A DNA stretch of 64,000 bases from Pseudophaeomoniella oleicola (GCA_003868215.1 QWDQ01000018.1:62001-126000), one strand, 5' to 3'. Counted from the first letter of the stretch, positions 1 through 12,568 are shown. Program-made: numbers and translations. Notes: generated by a model not told the origin, from the sequence alone.

Positions 1-2057
1 CGCCTCCAAAGCGCTGTACGGTTTGAGCCATTGGCCTAGGGGTGGTAGCGTAATTCTGAGAGGGGGTTGCTCCGGCATATGCAGACCTAGCGGTAAGTGG
101 CGTCGAAGTAGCTGGTCGTGCATTAAGACCATATGCACGAGCGTTGTAGCCTCCGGCCGGAGTTACTGCTGCATTGTAGCTTCCTGAACGGGCCTGTGGT
201 AGACCTGCTGGACGATTGATCGCTGCGTTTGCAGATGCGGTAGCTCTCTGCTTTGCATATGTAAACTCATCCACTTCCATAACCCCAGAATATTCCTCTT
301 GGGTGGTAAGTATTCCTGTCGAAATATTTAATGCACGCAATTGATCACCGTCCAACTTCGCGACTGCGTACGGGGGCAAAGATGAAATCATGAGAGACAG
401 CTGGGTCTTCAACAATTGATAGATCTCATTCTCCGCTGACGATGGCGAGGAAAAGGTTCCCTGCTCTCCGACTGTCGCCCTCGCTGATAACGAGGATGAG
501 TGTCTGATATGTTGATAAGATACCAAAGTCTTTAGATGGTCTGAGACCTCTTCTAAGATATCGTCCATTTCTTTTTCGCTAACAGCTTCCGTGTCTTCAT
601 CAACATCTTCGTGGTCTGCAGCGAATGAGGCGACAGCCTCCGAAAAGTCATCGTCGGCCAAGGCTTCGTATGATGTTGTTTCTTCTTCACTGAAACTTGG
701 TGGGACATCGCTGGGTACTTCTATAGGCCCCAGCAATGCTCGGAAACGGTTCGATCCAGACTTGCTCCACCAGATCTGACTCTTTACTTTCTCTGAGATG
801 ATTGATTCCCCATCATCATGAACGGGGCCAAAAGAAGAATAAGCCGAAAAGAACAGAGCCTTCTCCCTTGCGGCTTGCACATCGTCGTTTGATGGCTGCA
901 CAGGATGAGCTCTATCACCAAACCCTATACCCTTTTCACGACTCAGTTGCTCATTGTATGCAATCAGCTCTGTTGCAGTCTTTGGGCCCGCATACCGGAG
1001 CCATTGGCCGGTCGGAAGAGGTGAGAACTTATAATCACCCTTTTCTGCTGGTGTTACTTTTGAGAATTCGGTTTCGACACTTGGACGTGCCCAAGTGAGA
1101 GTTGAGGCCTTCGGGGACGACTTAGCTGGCTTGGGAGGCTCAAGGGGTTTCAAAGAGTGATGCGGCCGGAAGATCTGACCAAAAGTGGCCGTGCGTTTCT
1201 TGTCATTGGCAGCTTCTTGGCTGTTGAAAGGAACAATCTTTGTCGCCGTAATGCCGTTGGGTAGGACATCTTCTTCCACTTTGGGATACCTTATCTTGGT
1301 AGAAGGTCCATTCGATCTGGCGTCTTCTGTAAGACCGGAGACTAGCTGTAGACTGGAGAACAGCTGTTTCGGTCCTCTGTCGGTGCTTCCAACCAATGTC
1401 AAGGCAACACGATTCGGTATCGAGTCCGCATCAGGAACTTTGATCTCGGATATGGTAGTCTCGGATGCCTCTTCAGCCTTGACCTTTCTGTTTTGTAACA
1501 ATTTCTCGGACGCAAATTTGTTCAGAATCTTTTTCAAGGCCGTGTACTGGGTGATGTCACCAGCGTGTGCTGCCTCCCCGTTCACAAGAGCTGCCTGTTG
1601 GTCAAGCACAGTTTGTAAGTCGTCCACAACGGCATCGATTGAAGAATAGGACCCTTCCTGAATGCGTGATGATACATTGTCTTCCCCTCCCCTTTCTGAA
1701 AGTCGGACTCTCTTGTTATTGGGTTCAGCGTTATCTGCTGCCGGAAGCGGTTTCGAGAGTATCGCCTTGCCATTATCATAGCTATAGAGGACGTTGTTAG
1801 CAAAAATGTCACTTGAGGGTAGTCATCAATGCTGACCTTTCTATTATTTTGAGCAGCATGGATAGATTATCTTGAAACTGCTTCCCAGTTTCCATGGACG
1901 CCGTTGCTTCGGACTGCGATTTGTGATTGTCGGTAGTCTTCTCAGGACTTGTAGATCGCTTTCGTTTTCCAATGACCGACGTTGGATCCAGCGAAGCTGG
2001 AGGCGTATGTATGGCTGTCCCATTCATGGCAGCCATTGCGCTGATCAAAGTATGCAA
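1..2057 (-). CDS. Rsc58-like chromatin-remodelling subunit (partial, 3' end beyond window)
   Basis: Two exons are visible: 1837-2057, then 1-1781, which is still open at the window edge, so the C-terminus is missing. The 55-bp intron (1782-1836) has a TGCTAAC branch site and an unusual GTCAGC donor. About 667 residues can be read. The start may be at 2057, 2036 or 2027, all in frame. The N-terminus is basic and Ser-rich (GKRKRS). It is followed by a helical segment (LLKIIESYDNGKAILSKPLP) resembling the divergent bromodomain-like part of fungal Rsc58 proteins. Next come an acidic region and a conserved-looking block containing SLPPYAVAKLDGDQL, then a Tyr/Ala/Thr-rich tail. From memory this layout fits Pezizomycotina RSC/Rsc58-type nuclear proteins, but the assignment is an inference. 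It could be another chromatin-associated protein. Coding status is secure because the frame stays open for almost 1.8 kb. Confidence 0.6.
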
Positions 2058-2729
2058 CGCAAACGTCTGTCGATTCTAGAGTTCCTAGCAGAGAAAAGTC
2101 ATGCGCAACGAAGGGGTGGATGCGGATTGATCGATGTTGTCAATAGTGCTGGTAGGGAACACTACTTCAAGCACCTTTGCGCGCAGTAGATAATGCCCGC
2201 AATTCTTGAAGCGCGTCACCAGTTAATTTGGTGAGGTAGCTAGGGATCTTGACGCGGAACGGTTATGGAGTGTCGCGACAATTTCTGGCACCGAAGAAAG
2301 CGATGACCGCAGCAATGAGTACAGACTCTGAGAGCGACAAGCAACTCTGTCAGTCAGGACAGTTCAAGTTTTCAGTTCCTCAAGGAGATTAATCACTGCC
2401 TACAGTGAATAGGAAAATGATGAGTATCAAGGGGATGAGGTTGTGTTCTTTGTCGGTTGTGACATCCACTTTCTTCTCGGTAAGGTACAGTACGCGGTAT
2501 GTTACGGTCTAACAGCAGCGGATCATCCCGTTCGCTGCCAGCAGAATAATTACGCGGTAATAGCATTTCTGATCTTTCAATACAAATTACATCTGAAGTC
2601 TGAAGATTTTGACAGGACGTTCGATTCTTACAATGCTTTACGGCTGTTCCTGATGATCTGAACACGACTGTTCTGGGACCTTGCTACCTCCTGCGTCTTT
2701 ACTGCTGGTGATTCCGCTGATATCGATGT
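2058..2729. other. Divergent intergenic region
   Basis: This 672-bp spacer lies between two divergent genes, the Rsc58-like gene and the mitochondrial protein gene, and should hold both promoters. Short open frames occur on both strands around 2393-2665, but they have no recognisable domain or splice structure. I see no RNA gene or repeat. Confidence 0.5.
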
Positions 2730-5693
2730 ATGTCACTTTTCCTACAGCATGGCCTCCGTCGTGCATCCTCAATCAACCTGACTAAAAGGCCATCGAAATG
2801 GTTGACATTCCATACATCGTCGCAACACCTCAACAGTCGTTCCCCCACCTCATCCAATCAAACAGCGAACTCAGCATGCCGAAGCTCTATACCTAACCAG
2901 AGTCACAACCATGAGGAGTCTTCTTCCGCGAAGCGTGCATTCGCAGATGAGCGCAACATTGTCAAACCACCTACAGGCGTGTCCGAGGTATCACAGTTTG
3001 CTGGAAAGGTCCGGCGCAACCCACGCGAGCTTACCCAATATGAGATCCATTCACTAGCCCATGTTATGGGAACCAAACAGACTACTTTCTTATCCAGGAC
3101 GAAGTTGTTGTCAATAATCAAGAAGCTTGACAGAGAGACGGAAGGCCAGCCGCCGTTTCTGATATCAAAGTATACCAGACTCAACCGAATACTTGCCAAA
3201 TACATCCACTTCTGTGGCTCTGATGGCGAGTGGCGTCATCAGGATGTCAAGGAAGTCGAAGAACGTGCTAAAAAATATTTTGGAGACCCAACATTTGTCT
3301 ATCTGAGATCGAGAGGTTATACAATGCGAGATGTGGCGAGCTGGTCATGGGTAATCTGTACATCGGGAGCTGAGCAAGCTAATAGGAGACTGTCATTTCT
3401 TCTAAGAGCTACTGGAGAGTCACGAACTTCTGAGTTACCGATCACGATATTATCGTTCATACTACATGCAACAGATCCGACACCGGGTTTGTTACGCGGA
3501 TTGCTTGAGCATGCCAAGTACAAATATATGCGTCAGTACGACGTTGGGCGTCAACTCTCCTCTCTACCAGGCTCTGTGACGTCTCTATCCGGATCTAGAC
3601 AAGTGCCTGTACCCACAAGCATGGACGAGGCATCATCTCTCAAGCTGTTCGCGCGCTTCATAAACCATGCTCGAAGGGTACTTCCTGAAGCACTGGACGA
3701 TGTAGCGGCCATGGCGTGTAGCTGCCTTCGTGGTACGGTGTCGAAAGATGAGAGTGTCACGCTAACACCGGATACTGCTCGGCGTTTGACGCGGTATTAC
3801 AATGACATACTACGCTGGCTTTCTAGTTCGTCCCGTTCGTCACCTTATCGATCGGTTCCATATCAACAGCGAGCGCAGTTCCAGGTTTTGCGGCGGATGA
3901 CAGAATTTTCACCACATTTGCCAGTCACTCGCCAAGGATTTCGAGCAATGATTCGAGTTCAAGTCGCCCATGTTAAGACTGATGCAGAAAGAGAGTGGGC
4001 AAGCTATAAAGCCATTACTTGGCCGCCTTGGAAAAAGGACAAACTCGGCCTCGACGTTGGGCAGTTTTTTGAGGGTAGTATCAGCCGTGCGCGCCAGGTC
4101 TTGAACCGTATGGTTGAGGCAGGGTACGAACTGCGTGACTGGGAGCGGATAGCCCAGATCCTGAGTGGATGGGACGTGGATGGATCACCCACCATACAGA
4201 CTCGCAAGTGGATGCCTCCAATACCAGGAGATGAAAGATGTGAGGTTCTTCCAGGCGAAATTGCTCGTGCCCGCATATTTGCCACGAGAACTGTCAGGGA
4301 AGCTTGGGCATGCTTCTTAGACTATGAGCGGTCAACTATGTCCAAAAGCGAACCTTTCCAAACCACCATAGCTCTCTTTGAAGCTATGCTAGAGCGTTTA
4401 CTTGCAAAAGAAGTGCCCTACTCTTCAGAAGCTATACCCGGAGATGGTATTGAACATTATCCCGAGCCTACATCACCTCATGACTTCTTGTACCTGCCGG
4501 AGGAGCCGCCCACACCCGCTCAGCTGATTCAGAGAATGAAGGCTGCGAATCTTCAGCCTAGCTATCGCATATGCGAATTACTCATCGATCATGAAACCAA
4601 CTTCGCTAACGTTATTGCGATTTTGGAGTCTCATAATAAACTCGTCAATTTCATCCCACACCTAGTTCACCGGGAACAATCCCAATTATCGCGAGATCAA
4701 GCTCCAAAAAAGACATTGAACCGGCGAATATTGAATGCTTATGTCCGATTTCTCTGTCGGATCAAACCTCATTTAGTCCACGAATTCCAGGAGATGCGAC
4801 ACAAGCTCGCTGTCAAGTACTCCAATCTCGATGACCATGCACCCAAGCCTTCGCAAACAGGAGAAGTGTCGGAGCCATATACGCCTAGGATATCCAACTT
4901 GGATCCTTTCGATTACGCCCTCGCTATAGTCAGATCCGACGACATCAGTTCTCCTTCTACCTGGATGAGTTTGTTGTATCCGACCTTACGAAGTCTTATC
5001 CCATCAGAACTCACCGATGGGAATGCCCGCATCCACCAAGTTTGGGATCGCACCAGACTGATATTGTCAAGCATGGACAGACTCAACATTACTATCGACT
5101 TCAACTTCTTTGATGAGATCTGTGATAAACTGTGTGATGTGCTACCGATGCCTCGCAACGACCCAATGAATGAAGAATGCCTTGTAGTTGTGAAAAACAT
5201 GTTCAGCCACTTAGTGGAAGGCTCCGCAAGGAGAGACGTGCTCAGCGGCAAAGGTGTTCCGACGTTCAAAGTCGCTTTCCCCGGTCCATACAGTCTACTT
5301 GCGTTTGTGAGAGTCCTCGGCTTGACTGGCGACCGTGGAGCCATTGTCACGATACTGCGAGGAGTGGCGGCCTCAAAGCATCGGCTACAGCCCATGATCC
5401 GTGAGACCCTCCGCGGGCAAAGGCAACTCCGGGATATGATTGTGACAGCACGCATCCACCTCGAAGGTCTCTGGCAAGATCGTGTGTTCTTACAAGGATA
5501 CCCCCCTTCAGCCGCTCCAGGTTCACGTGTGCAGCGAGCCAGGAGGATCGTGGAGAGCGTTCCGGAATGGGGTGGCTGGCCTAGCGACGAGGAAGCGCGG
5601 AACGCTTGTTTGTCTCCGGCGGGCAAAAACGATTGGAAGCTTCGTATGCAGCAGGCGTCTGTGTCAAGTACACAAGGGGATGTCGGTACATGA
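2730..5693 (+). CDS. Predicted mitochondrial helical-repeat (PPR-like) protein
   Basis: A single-exon gene of 987 residues. The N-terminus (MSLFLQHGLRRASSINLTKR) is rich in Arg/Ser/Leu and free of acidic residues for about 30 positions, as expected of a mitochondrial targeting presequence. The rest is mostly predicted helix with Trp- and Arg-rich blocks, such as a segment around residues 165-260 reading YLRSRGYTMRDVASWSWVIC. I see no catalytic motif and no membrane segment. The size, presequence and helical character resemble fungal organelle RNA-binding or translation-activator proteins of the degenerate PPR type. That is inference from architecture, since I do not recognise a specific ortholog. 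It is transcribed away from the Rsc58-like gene and converges on GET3. Confidence 0.7.
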   Translation: MSLFLQHGLRRASSINLTKRPSKWLTFHTSSQHLNSRSPTSSNQTANSACRSSIPNQSHNHEESSSAKRAFADERNIVKPPTGVSEVSQFAGKVRRNPRELTQYEIHSLAHVMGTKQTTFLSRTKLLSIIKKLDRETEGQPPFLISKYTRLNRILAKYIHFCGSDGEWRHQDVKEVEERAKKYFGDPTFVYLRSRGYTMRDVASWSWVICTSGAEQANRRLSFLLRATGESRTSELPITILSFILHATDPTPGLLRGLLEHAKYKYMRQYDVGRQLSSLPGSVTSLSGSRQVPVPTSMDEASSLKLFARFINHARRVLPEALDDVAAMACSCLRGTVSKDESVTLTPDTARRLTRYYNDILRWLSSSSRSSPYRSVPYQQRAQFQVLRRMTEFSPHLPVTRQGFRAMIRVQVAHVKTDAEREWASYKAITWPPWKKDKLGLDVGQFFEGSISRARQVLNRMVEAGYELRDWERIAQILSGWDVDGSPTIQTRKWMPPIPGDERCEVLPGEIARARIFATRTVREAWACFLDYERSTMSKSEPFQTTIALFEAMLERLLAKEVPYSSEAIPGDGIEHYPEPTSPHDFLYLPEEPPTPAQLIQRMKAANLQPSYRICELLIDHETNFANVIAILESHNKLVNFIPHLVHREQSQLSRDQAPKKTLNRRILNAYVRFLCRIKPHLVHEFQEMRHKLAVKYSNLDDHAPKPSQTGEVSEPYTPRISNLDPFDYALAIVRSDDISSPSTWMSLLYPTLRSLIPSELTDGNARIHQVWDRTRLILSSMDRLNITIDFNFFDEICDKLCDVLPMPRNDPMNEECLVVVKNMFSHLVEGSARRDVLSGKGVPTFKVAFPGPYSLLAFVRVLGLTGDRGAIVTILRGVAASKHRLQPMIRETLRGQRQLRDMIVTARIHLEGLWQDRVFLQGYPPSAAPGSRVQRARRIVESVPEWGGWPSDEEARNACLSPAGKNDWKLRMQQASVSSTQGDVGT

Positions 5694-6026
5694 TTGGGCA
5701 CACACTTAATTCAGAGCGTTGACGCGCAGTGTACTTAATACATTGTCTGGGTACATGCATGGAAGTACTATACTACATGTACAAATGTCTTCGTTTTTAG
5801 CATGTAAACTTGTATGTCATAATTATTCTGTATTATAGATGGATTACCTGGAGGTGCAGTGGAAAATAGTGACTAGTGGTTTTTTTCTTCCAAAAGATGT
5901 CCTGCAAGAGTATACTAGCCCTGGTCACATAACTGGACTGGACTGTGCTTCCTATGACATCGCCCGGCATAACGATTCGCAGCCTGGACTGACGCTGAAG
6001 GCAACAAGCTCCCCGCCTTCTCTCTC
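5694..6026. other. Convergent 3' spacer
   Basis: This 333-bp region lies between the stop of the mitochondrial protein gene and the stop of GET3. It is AT-rich near 5760-5840, as expected for opposing 3' ends and polyadenylation signals. I see nothing else in it. Confidence 0.5.
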
Positions 6027-7099
6027 TCATTCGGGAGGTACATAGGGCTGAATGAGCATATTTGAAAAGCTTTCGAGTTTCTCCTTCCCTCTCACTTCGT
6101 CCACCAGCAGCGGCATCTTGACCACGTTGAACTCGTCATATAATTCCTCGATCTGGTCCAGATACTTCTTTTGCATCTTCCGCCGTGCGTTGCACTGCTC
6201 GCATGGGTTGTCTTGCTTGGGGAATAACAGCTGGTTGACCACTATACAATGGGTGTCGATTTCATAGCTCGCCAGCTCCTGGATCATACGTTCCGTCTCG
6301 TACAGACTAAGGAATTCAGCGATGCAGACACAAACAAAAGTGGTCATGTCCGGGTTCTTGAACTGTTGATTGACCTCTCCGATGGTCTCGCGCAACGTCT
6401 CCATCTTTTGTATCAAATCATCCAGGTTTTGACCACCGGGTAGACCTCCCCTTGCACCAAGCACTGAATTCAACATGGGTCCGAATTGGGAGGAAAGTTG
6501 CGAGATCTTGGCCAGAGCTTTCTCGAGAACGGTAGGAAATTGGAGGAAACGGAGAGTATGTCCTGTCGGAGCGGTGTCGAAAATGATGACCTCGTAAGAT
6601 AACGACTTGACTTGCTTCAACACTTCAGCAAATGACATGGCTTCATCGATACCAGGGATCTAATAATTCGTTAGACTCATCCAATCGGTGAAAGTTATTC
6701 TGCGCATACCGAGAAAGCCAGATCTTGCATCATACTGCCCATGCCACCCATACCACCCATAGCGTCGTCGGCTTGGTCACCGCCAGCAGCAATGAAGTCA
6801 TTGATGCTTCCGTTCGGGTCGATCTCCATTGCGCTTAAGTTCGTATAGCCCTCAACCAGCCGTGCATCCTTGCCAAATTTTTGGCTGAAAGCATCGCTAA
6901 GATTGTGCGCTGGATCCGTCGAGATCAACAAAACAGATTTGCGCACCTTGGCCATCTGAATAGCCAATGAGCATGATGTCGTCGTTTTCCCGACACCACC
7001 TTTACCGCCGACAAAGATCCATCTCAAGGTCTTTTGATCAAGAAGATTTTGAAGGCTAGGCTCCAGGACGTCGTCGGTCCCGATGACAGCTGTTGACAT
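6027..7099 (-). CDS. GET3: ATPase GET3 (tail-anchored protein targeting, ArsA family)
   Basis: Get3 is the cytosolic ATPase that receives tail-anchored membrane proteins and delivers them to the Get1/Get2 receptor at the endoplasmic reticulum. There are two exons (6710-7099 and 6027-6659) with a 50-bp intron (GTATGC donor, TCTAAC branch). The product is 340 residues, the usual family length. The deviant Walker A motif GKGGVGKT lies at residues 32-39, with the signature Lys as the second residue. The switch II region [10 protein letters not shown] is at 158-167. The zinc-binding CxxC (C283, C286 in PCEQC) that links the two subunits of the dimer is present. A Gly/Met-rich stretch ([11 protein letters not shown]) near residue 120 lies in the client-binding helical subdomain, consistent with hydrophobic client capture. 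Identification is secure. Confidence 0.97.
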
Positions 7100-7700
7100 G
7101 GCGAGAAGCGGGGTCTTAGGTCGATACGTCGAAGCTTTTGATGAGCGCGACCTTCACTGTCTGTATAATCCAGCAAACTGTGCCAAACGATGATAGGAAA
7201 GTACAAGAGGTATCGTATCGCAAAGGTCTTTAGTGTGCTGCTTCGCTGTGTTGAAATACTTTAGAATATTCTCGTCTACTTTCCGTAGCGATCATAGTAG
7301 AAATGACGTTGGTGGGGAAGGAAAGCTGGTCGCCTGCAGCGTCGTCAAAGCGCCTTCAGGAAAAAGTCTTCTTTAAGGAGTAACTACAGTCAATATCTCA
7401 CATAGTAGCGATTCCTCTTCTCTATTGGTTATCGCTTCATCTTGCTATTGATATTGCTCATAAGGCTATCAGATCTTCAGGCTATCGACGGCATTGTAGA
7501 TCATTGGTAAAAGGATCGGACTGTAGCCAGAAAATCTTTCTAACGTCTGCGAGCGGACGGCGCCCTCCGAGATCCCCCACTAGGTGACCATCGTGAAAAG
7601 AATTGACCTACTACGCCATCGTCTAGACGTATATAATAATCTCCAGAGCTGTCTGTTCCATCCAGGTGTCAAGAACATTTTCAAACATTGCCTGCCCATA
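7100..7700. other. Divergent promoter region GET3 / HIU hydrolase
   Basis: This 601-bp spacer separates two divergent starts. It holds no convincing open frame. A frame open from 7584 simply runs into the hydrolase start and would add 39 residues unlike the family, so I treat it as leader. Confidence 0.5.
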
Positions 7701-8138
7701 ATGTCTTCACCTATCACCTGTCACGTCCTCAACACTTTGAACGGCACTCCCGCAGCCGGCATATCAGCCACCCTCACACTCATTTCTCCCTTGCCATCAT
7801 CATCATCATCATCGTCGTCGTCTTCATCCGGAACAGCTTCATCTCTCCTCGCCTTCACGTCCACAACTAACGAAGACGGCCGTGTGAAAGAATGGACTCC
7901 AAGCGGCAGCAGCAGCAGCACGTCTAGGACCCTTCAGGATGTCCTGTCAGAGTACAAGGACGGCCAGAAGACGGCATGGAGCATCAAATTCAACGTCGGA
8001 GAATGGTACGAGAAGCAAGGCGTCGAAGCCTTCTGGCCCGAAGTCGAGGTCAAATTTTACGTCAAAAAGGGAGAAAGGCATTATCATGTTCCGGTCCTTG
8101 TCGGCCCTTGGACGTATACGACCTATCGTGGATCCTAG
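7701..8138 (+). CDS. 5-hydroxyisourate hydrolase (transthyretin-like family)
   Basis: The enzyme hydrolyses 5-hydroxyisourate, the product of urate oxidase, to OHCU in purine breakdown. The protein has 145 residues and starts MSSPITCHVLNT, which carries the conserved N-terminal His (H8). It ends with the hallmark C-terminal tetrapeptide YRGS, preceded by HYHVPVLVGPWTYTT. I chose the start at 7701 because the family begins directly with this His-containing strand. There are two oddities. A run of 11 serines, encoded by TCA/TCG repeats (7796-7827), is inserted in the loop after the first strands. A second Ser run (SGSSSS) follows KEWTP. The C-terminus is YRGS itself, so no C-terminal peroxisomal signal is possible here. 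Confidence 0.93.
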   Translation: MSSPITCHVLNTLNGTPAAGISATLTLISPLPSSSSSSSSSSSGTASSLLAFTSTTNEDGRVKEWTPSGSSSSTSRTLQDVLSEYKDGQKTAWSIKFNVGEWYEKQGVEAFWPEVEVKFYVKKGERHYHVPVLVGPWTYTTYRGS

Positions 8139-8844
8139 ACCTGGTCCTGACATCAGAGAAGAGTTGCAGCTACGACCGTCGAGGTATATGATTTCGAACT
8201 GTAGCAACGGTTTATCGAGTTATTGATGGATCTCTATACGAGTACTTGATCTTTCATGTGCCCTGTGTCTATCCAGCCATACGAGCATACAGACATGCAA
8301 GCTCGTCGAAACTGTTCTCGGCCTCTTTCTTCGCTCACGATCCAAGGAACCTCAATCCAAGACTCTTTGCAATCGATTATGTGGGCTTATTTGGACTGAC
8401 ACGAGCAAAATTCGAGGTCCATGTATCAATGGGAGGACATTGAGAAAATGGGGGAGATATTGGCATTTCGCTACAGTTATCTCGCAAATATCTTGCATGG
8501 AAGACCTAATGTAGACTGTCACCGTAGGTTTCGACATCTTATCCACAAAATGTGGCCAGAAATCGGACCATATGACAATCCAAAAAAACGCTCAAAATTC
8601 CAAAACAGGTTGCTTGCTCACAGGCTGAAGAAAGGAATGTTCATGTCCCCGTTCATGTCACATCAGATGGTACCACCGCCCTAATTAACGCCGTGCCATC
8701 ATTAATCTGTGCCATTAAAGGAGACAATTGAGCCTGCTTTTCCAAATTTCATCCAACCCCCTGTTCCCGAATAACAAAATACACGAATTTCCAATTTGAC
8801 GCCCCTTGTCCCCGCTTAAACCCATCATAACCGCGCATTTTATC
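8139..8844. other. Convergent intergenic region
   Basis: This 706-bp spacer lies between the stops of the HIU hydrolase and the zinc-finger gene. Small open frames at 8246-8684 show no family signature. It probably consists of the two 3' UTRs. Confidence 0.45.
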
Positions 8845-11079
8845 TTACAACTGTGCAAAGAAGTCATCCTGTTCAGGGATCGCAGCTCCGTAGTCAAAGA
8901 ATGAATCAAAATCCGTGCGGTCAATGTCCTTCAAAGACATGTCACTCGCCTCTTCTCCAACCTGCATCATGCGCTCGACGTAGTCGTACGAGTTTATTTC
9001 TGCAGCTGGAGAAGAAGAGTGGCACAAGCTCGGAGGCGGACTTTGATGTGCTGTGGACAGGTCTTGAATATGCCCTGGCGAAGCCGGTGCCTCAGGAATA
9101 CTTGCAAGCTCCGTCGGAGTCATCGATCTGTGGAATGGGCTAGGCTTGTTGCCGGTTGAAAAGCCAGGAGAAGCTGGTGGAGTAAATGTGAAGAGGTCAG
9201 GCGGTAGTCCAACCATGTCAGCCGATTGGGAGCTGAAGAAAGCCATATCGTCAAAGGGAGAAGATCCACGAATGCTCAGGTTCTCGAACGATTCTGCCGG
9301 TGGAGTTTGGTAACTCGACACCGACGAATCGGAGATCGACGAAGCATACTGGTGTCTTTCTCTCTCATCGACGCGTTCTCTGGTCTTGCCGGCTTTATCT
9401 AATCTCTCCTCCATTTCCGGCCTATGCTTCCTAGGTCTGCCTCTCTTGATGATCTTCTTCACGACTCCATCGAAGGCACCAATGCACATTCCTCGTTGTC
9501 TATGCCTCGTCAATGCATCGTGTCTTGCAAAAGCGTTGCCGCAAAGACAAGGATATGGTTTTGCGCCGCTATGGATTTTTGCATGGCGTTTTAGATCATG
9601 TCCTCGAACAAAACATTTGCCGCAATGATCGCACTTGAATTGTCTGTCACCAAGGTGGGTCTGAACGTGTGACTTGATATTCTCTTTCCTGCCGAATCGT
9701 TTATTGCAATCATCGAATTTGCAAACCCATTTATTGTCTTCTGGATCTGGGCCTTCGATGAACTGTGCGATGTCATCAAGGGTAACGTCGGTTTCTCGGA
9801 TCGAAGCACTGATTCCTGGCTCAAGGTTCAAATCTGAGATCGACATTCGCCTTGGTGATAACGCAGCCCGGACCGGAGAAGAGCTCTGGCTCAGATCTGG
9901 CACCGTCTGTGAAGATGGCAACATCCGGGGCATAGCCACAGACCTCCCTGTACTAGGTTCATCGTCATACCCATCATCTTGCGGGAGCTTGGGGCTAGAC
10001 TGGAATGAAGAATCTGAAGGTGAAGACAGATGGGTGGCACTTGGATACGGCTTTCTGAGATCGTCGTCAAATGTGTTGCTATCCAGGCCATCAAACCCAC
10101 CAACACCGGGAGTCGGCATCATGGCAACGTCGAAAGTGCTCGTCGACGCTAGCGGAGCAGTCCCTGGGGGAGACGGAAGGTCTGAACGGGACACCTGGTC
10201 CTCGAAAACGCTTTGAAGAGATCTGCCCCGTTGCATGGGAACGTGTTGAAGAGGCTTGACCATGGCTGAATGCTGCTTCGTTGGTGAAGATTGTGCAGTT
10301 CTTGAATATCGTGCCTGGCGATTGACTCTTCGGAATGGCGTTGTTGCAGGTGTAAGCGGAAACTGGACTTCTGAACTGTCAGCTACGCATTTTGATTTAG
10401 TTGATTGCTCCATACCGTTGTTTGTCTGTTGTGTGGGTGTGACAGGCCTCTGAACATAGGCCTGGAGGTCAGGTTGGGACATGCGTCTCATGTCGAATTG
10501 ACTGTTAGACATCCCATACATGGCTTGGTGAGACTGCTGGAAGTAATGCTGAGCGGTATTCTCATCGAGTTCCAAACCAAGTCCTTCATACTCATCTGAT
10601 GTCGGTAACATCATGCTCTGAGAGACAGGGATTCGAGGTTGGCGATACGGTGACGTTCCTGATGCCTGCATAGGTACGTCCACCGCCATGAGACTGCTAT
10701 TATTATACATGTTCATTGGCACTGATTGTAGCTGGTAGTTGGTTTCTTCAAATGTTACATCGCCCTGTGGTGATGGGATATCTTGATATCGCTGGCCCGG
10801 TCTTGCGATTCGCTGTTGCTGCGCTTCTCGCAAAATTTGCTGCTCGTACTGTGGTCCTTTGTTAGTAATACTTACCGCTCCATGCTGGCTCCGAGATTTT
10901 CTGATTGGGCTTCGCTGATCAAGGGACTGGCCCCGTCTATGCGAAAGCTGCCTCTGAAGACTCGGGGTAGCTTGGATCTGTGGAACTCTTATAGCTTCGT
11001 AGGTTGTCGTTGGTGTCGAATTTTGTCGTCGGTGGAACCGTTGTTGTCGTTGAAGCATGGTTGGCGGATTGGACAGCAT
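8845..11079 (-). CDS. ACE2: Ace2/Swi5-type C2H2 zinc-finger transcription factor
   Basis: A single exon of 744 residues. Three adjacent zinc fingers lie at about residues 450-535: CKFDDCNKRFGRKENIKSH, then CDHCGKCFVRGHDLKRH, then a compact third finger opening with CLCGNAFARHDALTRH and closing RGMC. This three-finger pattern, including the Cys-x-Cys third finger, is that of yeast Swi5/Ace2 and of Aspergillus Ace2 (often annotated as metallothionein expression activator). A basic segment, KKIIKRGRPRKHRPE, follows the fingers and could act as a nuclear signal. The N-terminal 430 residues are Gln/Ser/Pro-rich and likely disordered activation sequence. The C-terminus is acidic and Pro/Ser-rich. 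Family members control cell separation, wall and pigmentation genes; target genes here are unknown. It is divergent from the ubiquitin-ribosomal fusion gene. Confidence 0.9.
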   Translation of the reverse strand: MLSNPPTMLQRQQRFHRRQNSTPTTTYEAIRVPQIQATPSLQRQLSHRRGQSLDQRSPIRKSRSQHGAVSITNKGPQYEQQILREAQQQRIARPGQRYQDIPSPQGDVTFEETNYQLQSVPMNMYNNSSLMAVDVPMQASGTSPYRQPRIPVSQSMMLPTSDEYEGLGLELDENTAQHYFQQSHQAMYGMSNSQFDMRRMSQPDLQAYVQRPVTPTQQTNNGMEQSTKSKCVADSSEVQFPLTPATTPFRRVNRQARYSRTAQSSPTKQHSAMVKPLQHVPMQRGRSLQSVFEDQVSRSDLPSPPGTAPLASTSTFDVAMMPTPGVGGFDGLDSNTFDDDLRKPYPSATHLSSPSDSSFQSSPKLPQDDGYDDEPSTGRSVAMPRMLPSSQTVPDLSQSSSPVRAALSPRRMSISDLNLEPGISASIRETDVTLDDIAQFIEGPDPEDNKWVCKFDDCNKRFGRKENIKSHVQTHLGDRQFKCDHCGKCFVRGHDLKRHAKIHSGAKPYPCLCGNAFARHDALTRHRQRGMCIGAFDGVVKKIIKRGRPRKHRPEMEERLDKAGKTRERVDERERHQYASSISDSSVSSYQTPPAESFENLSIRGSSPFDDMAFFSSQSADMVGLPPDLFTFTPPASPGFSTGNKPSPFHRSMTPTELASIPEAPASPGHIQDLSTAHQSPPPSLCHSSSPAAEINSYDYVERMMQVGEEASDMSLKDIDRTDFDSFFDYGAAIPEQDDFFAQL

Positions 11080-12431
<1,352 letters not shown>

Positions 12432-12568
12432 ATTCATCGGGTCAAGTGAGGGGCAAAGTCAGGACTGTGGGAATGACCGAACTTCGGTATTCGTCGTGAG
12501 CTTATCACTCTAGGCTAGTCAATCAAAAATACCAGGTTCAGCTCAATGTGAATTTCTGCTAGGAGGAA

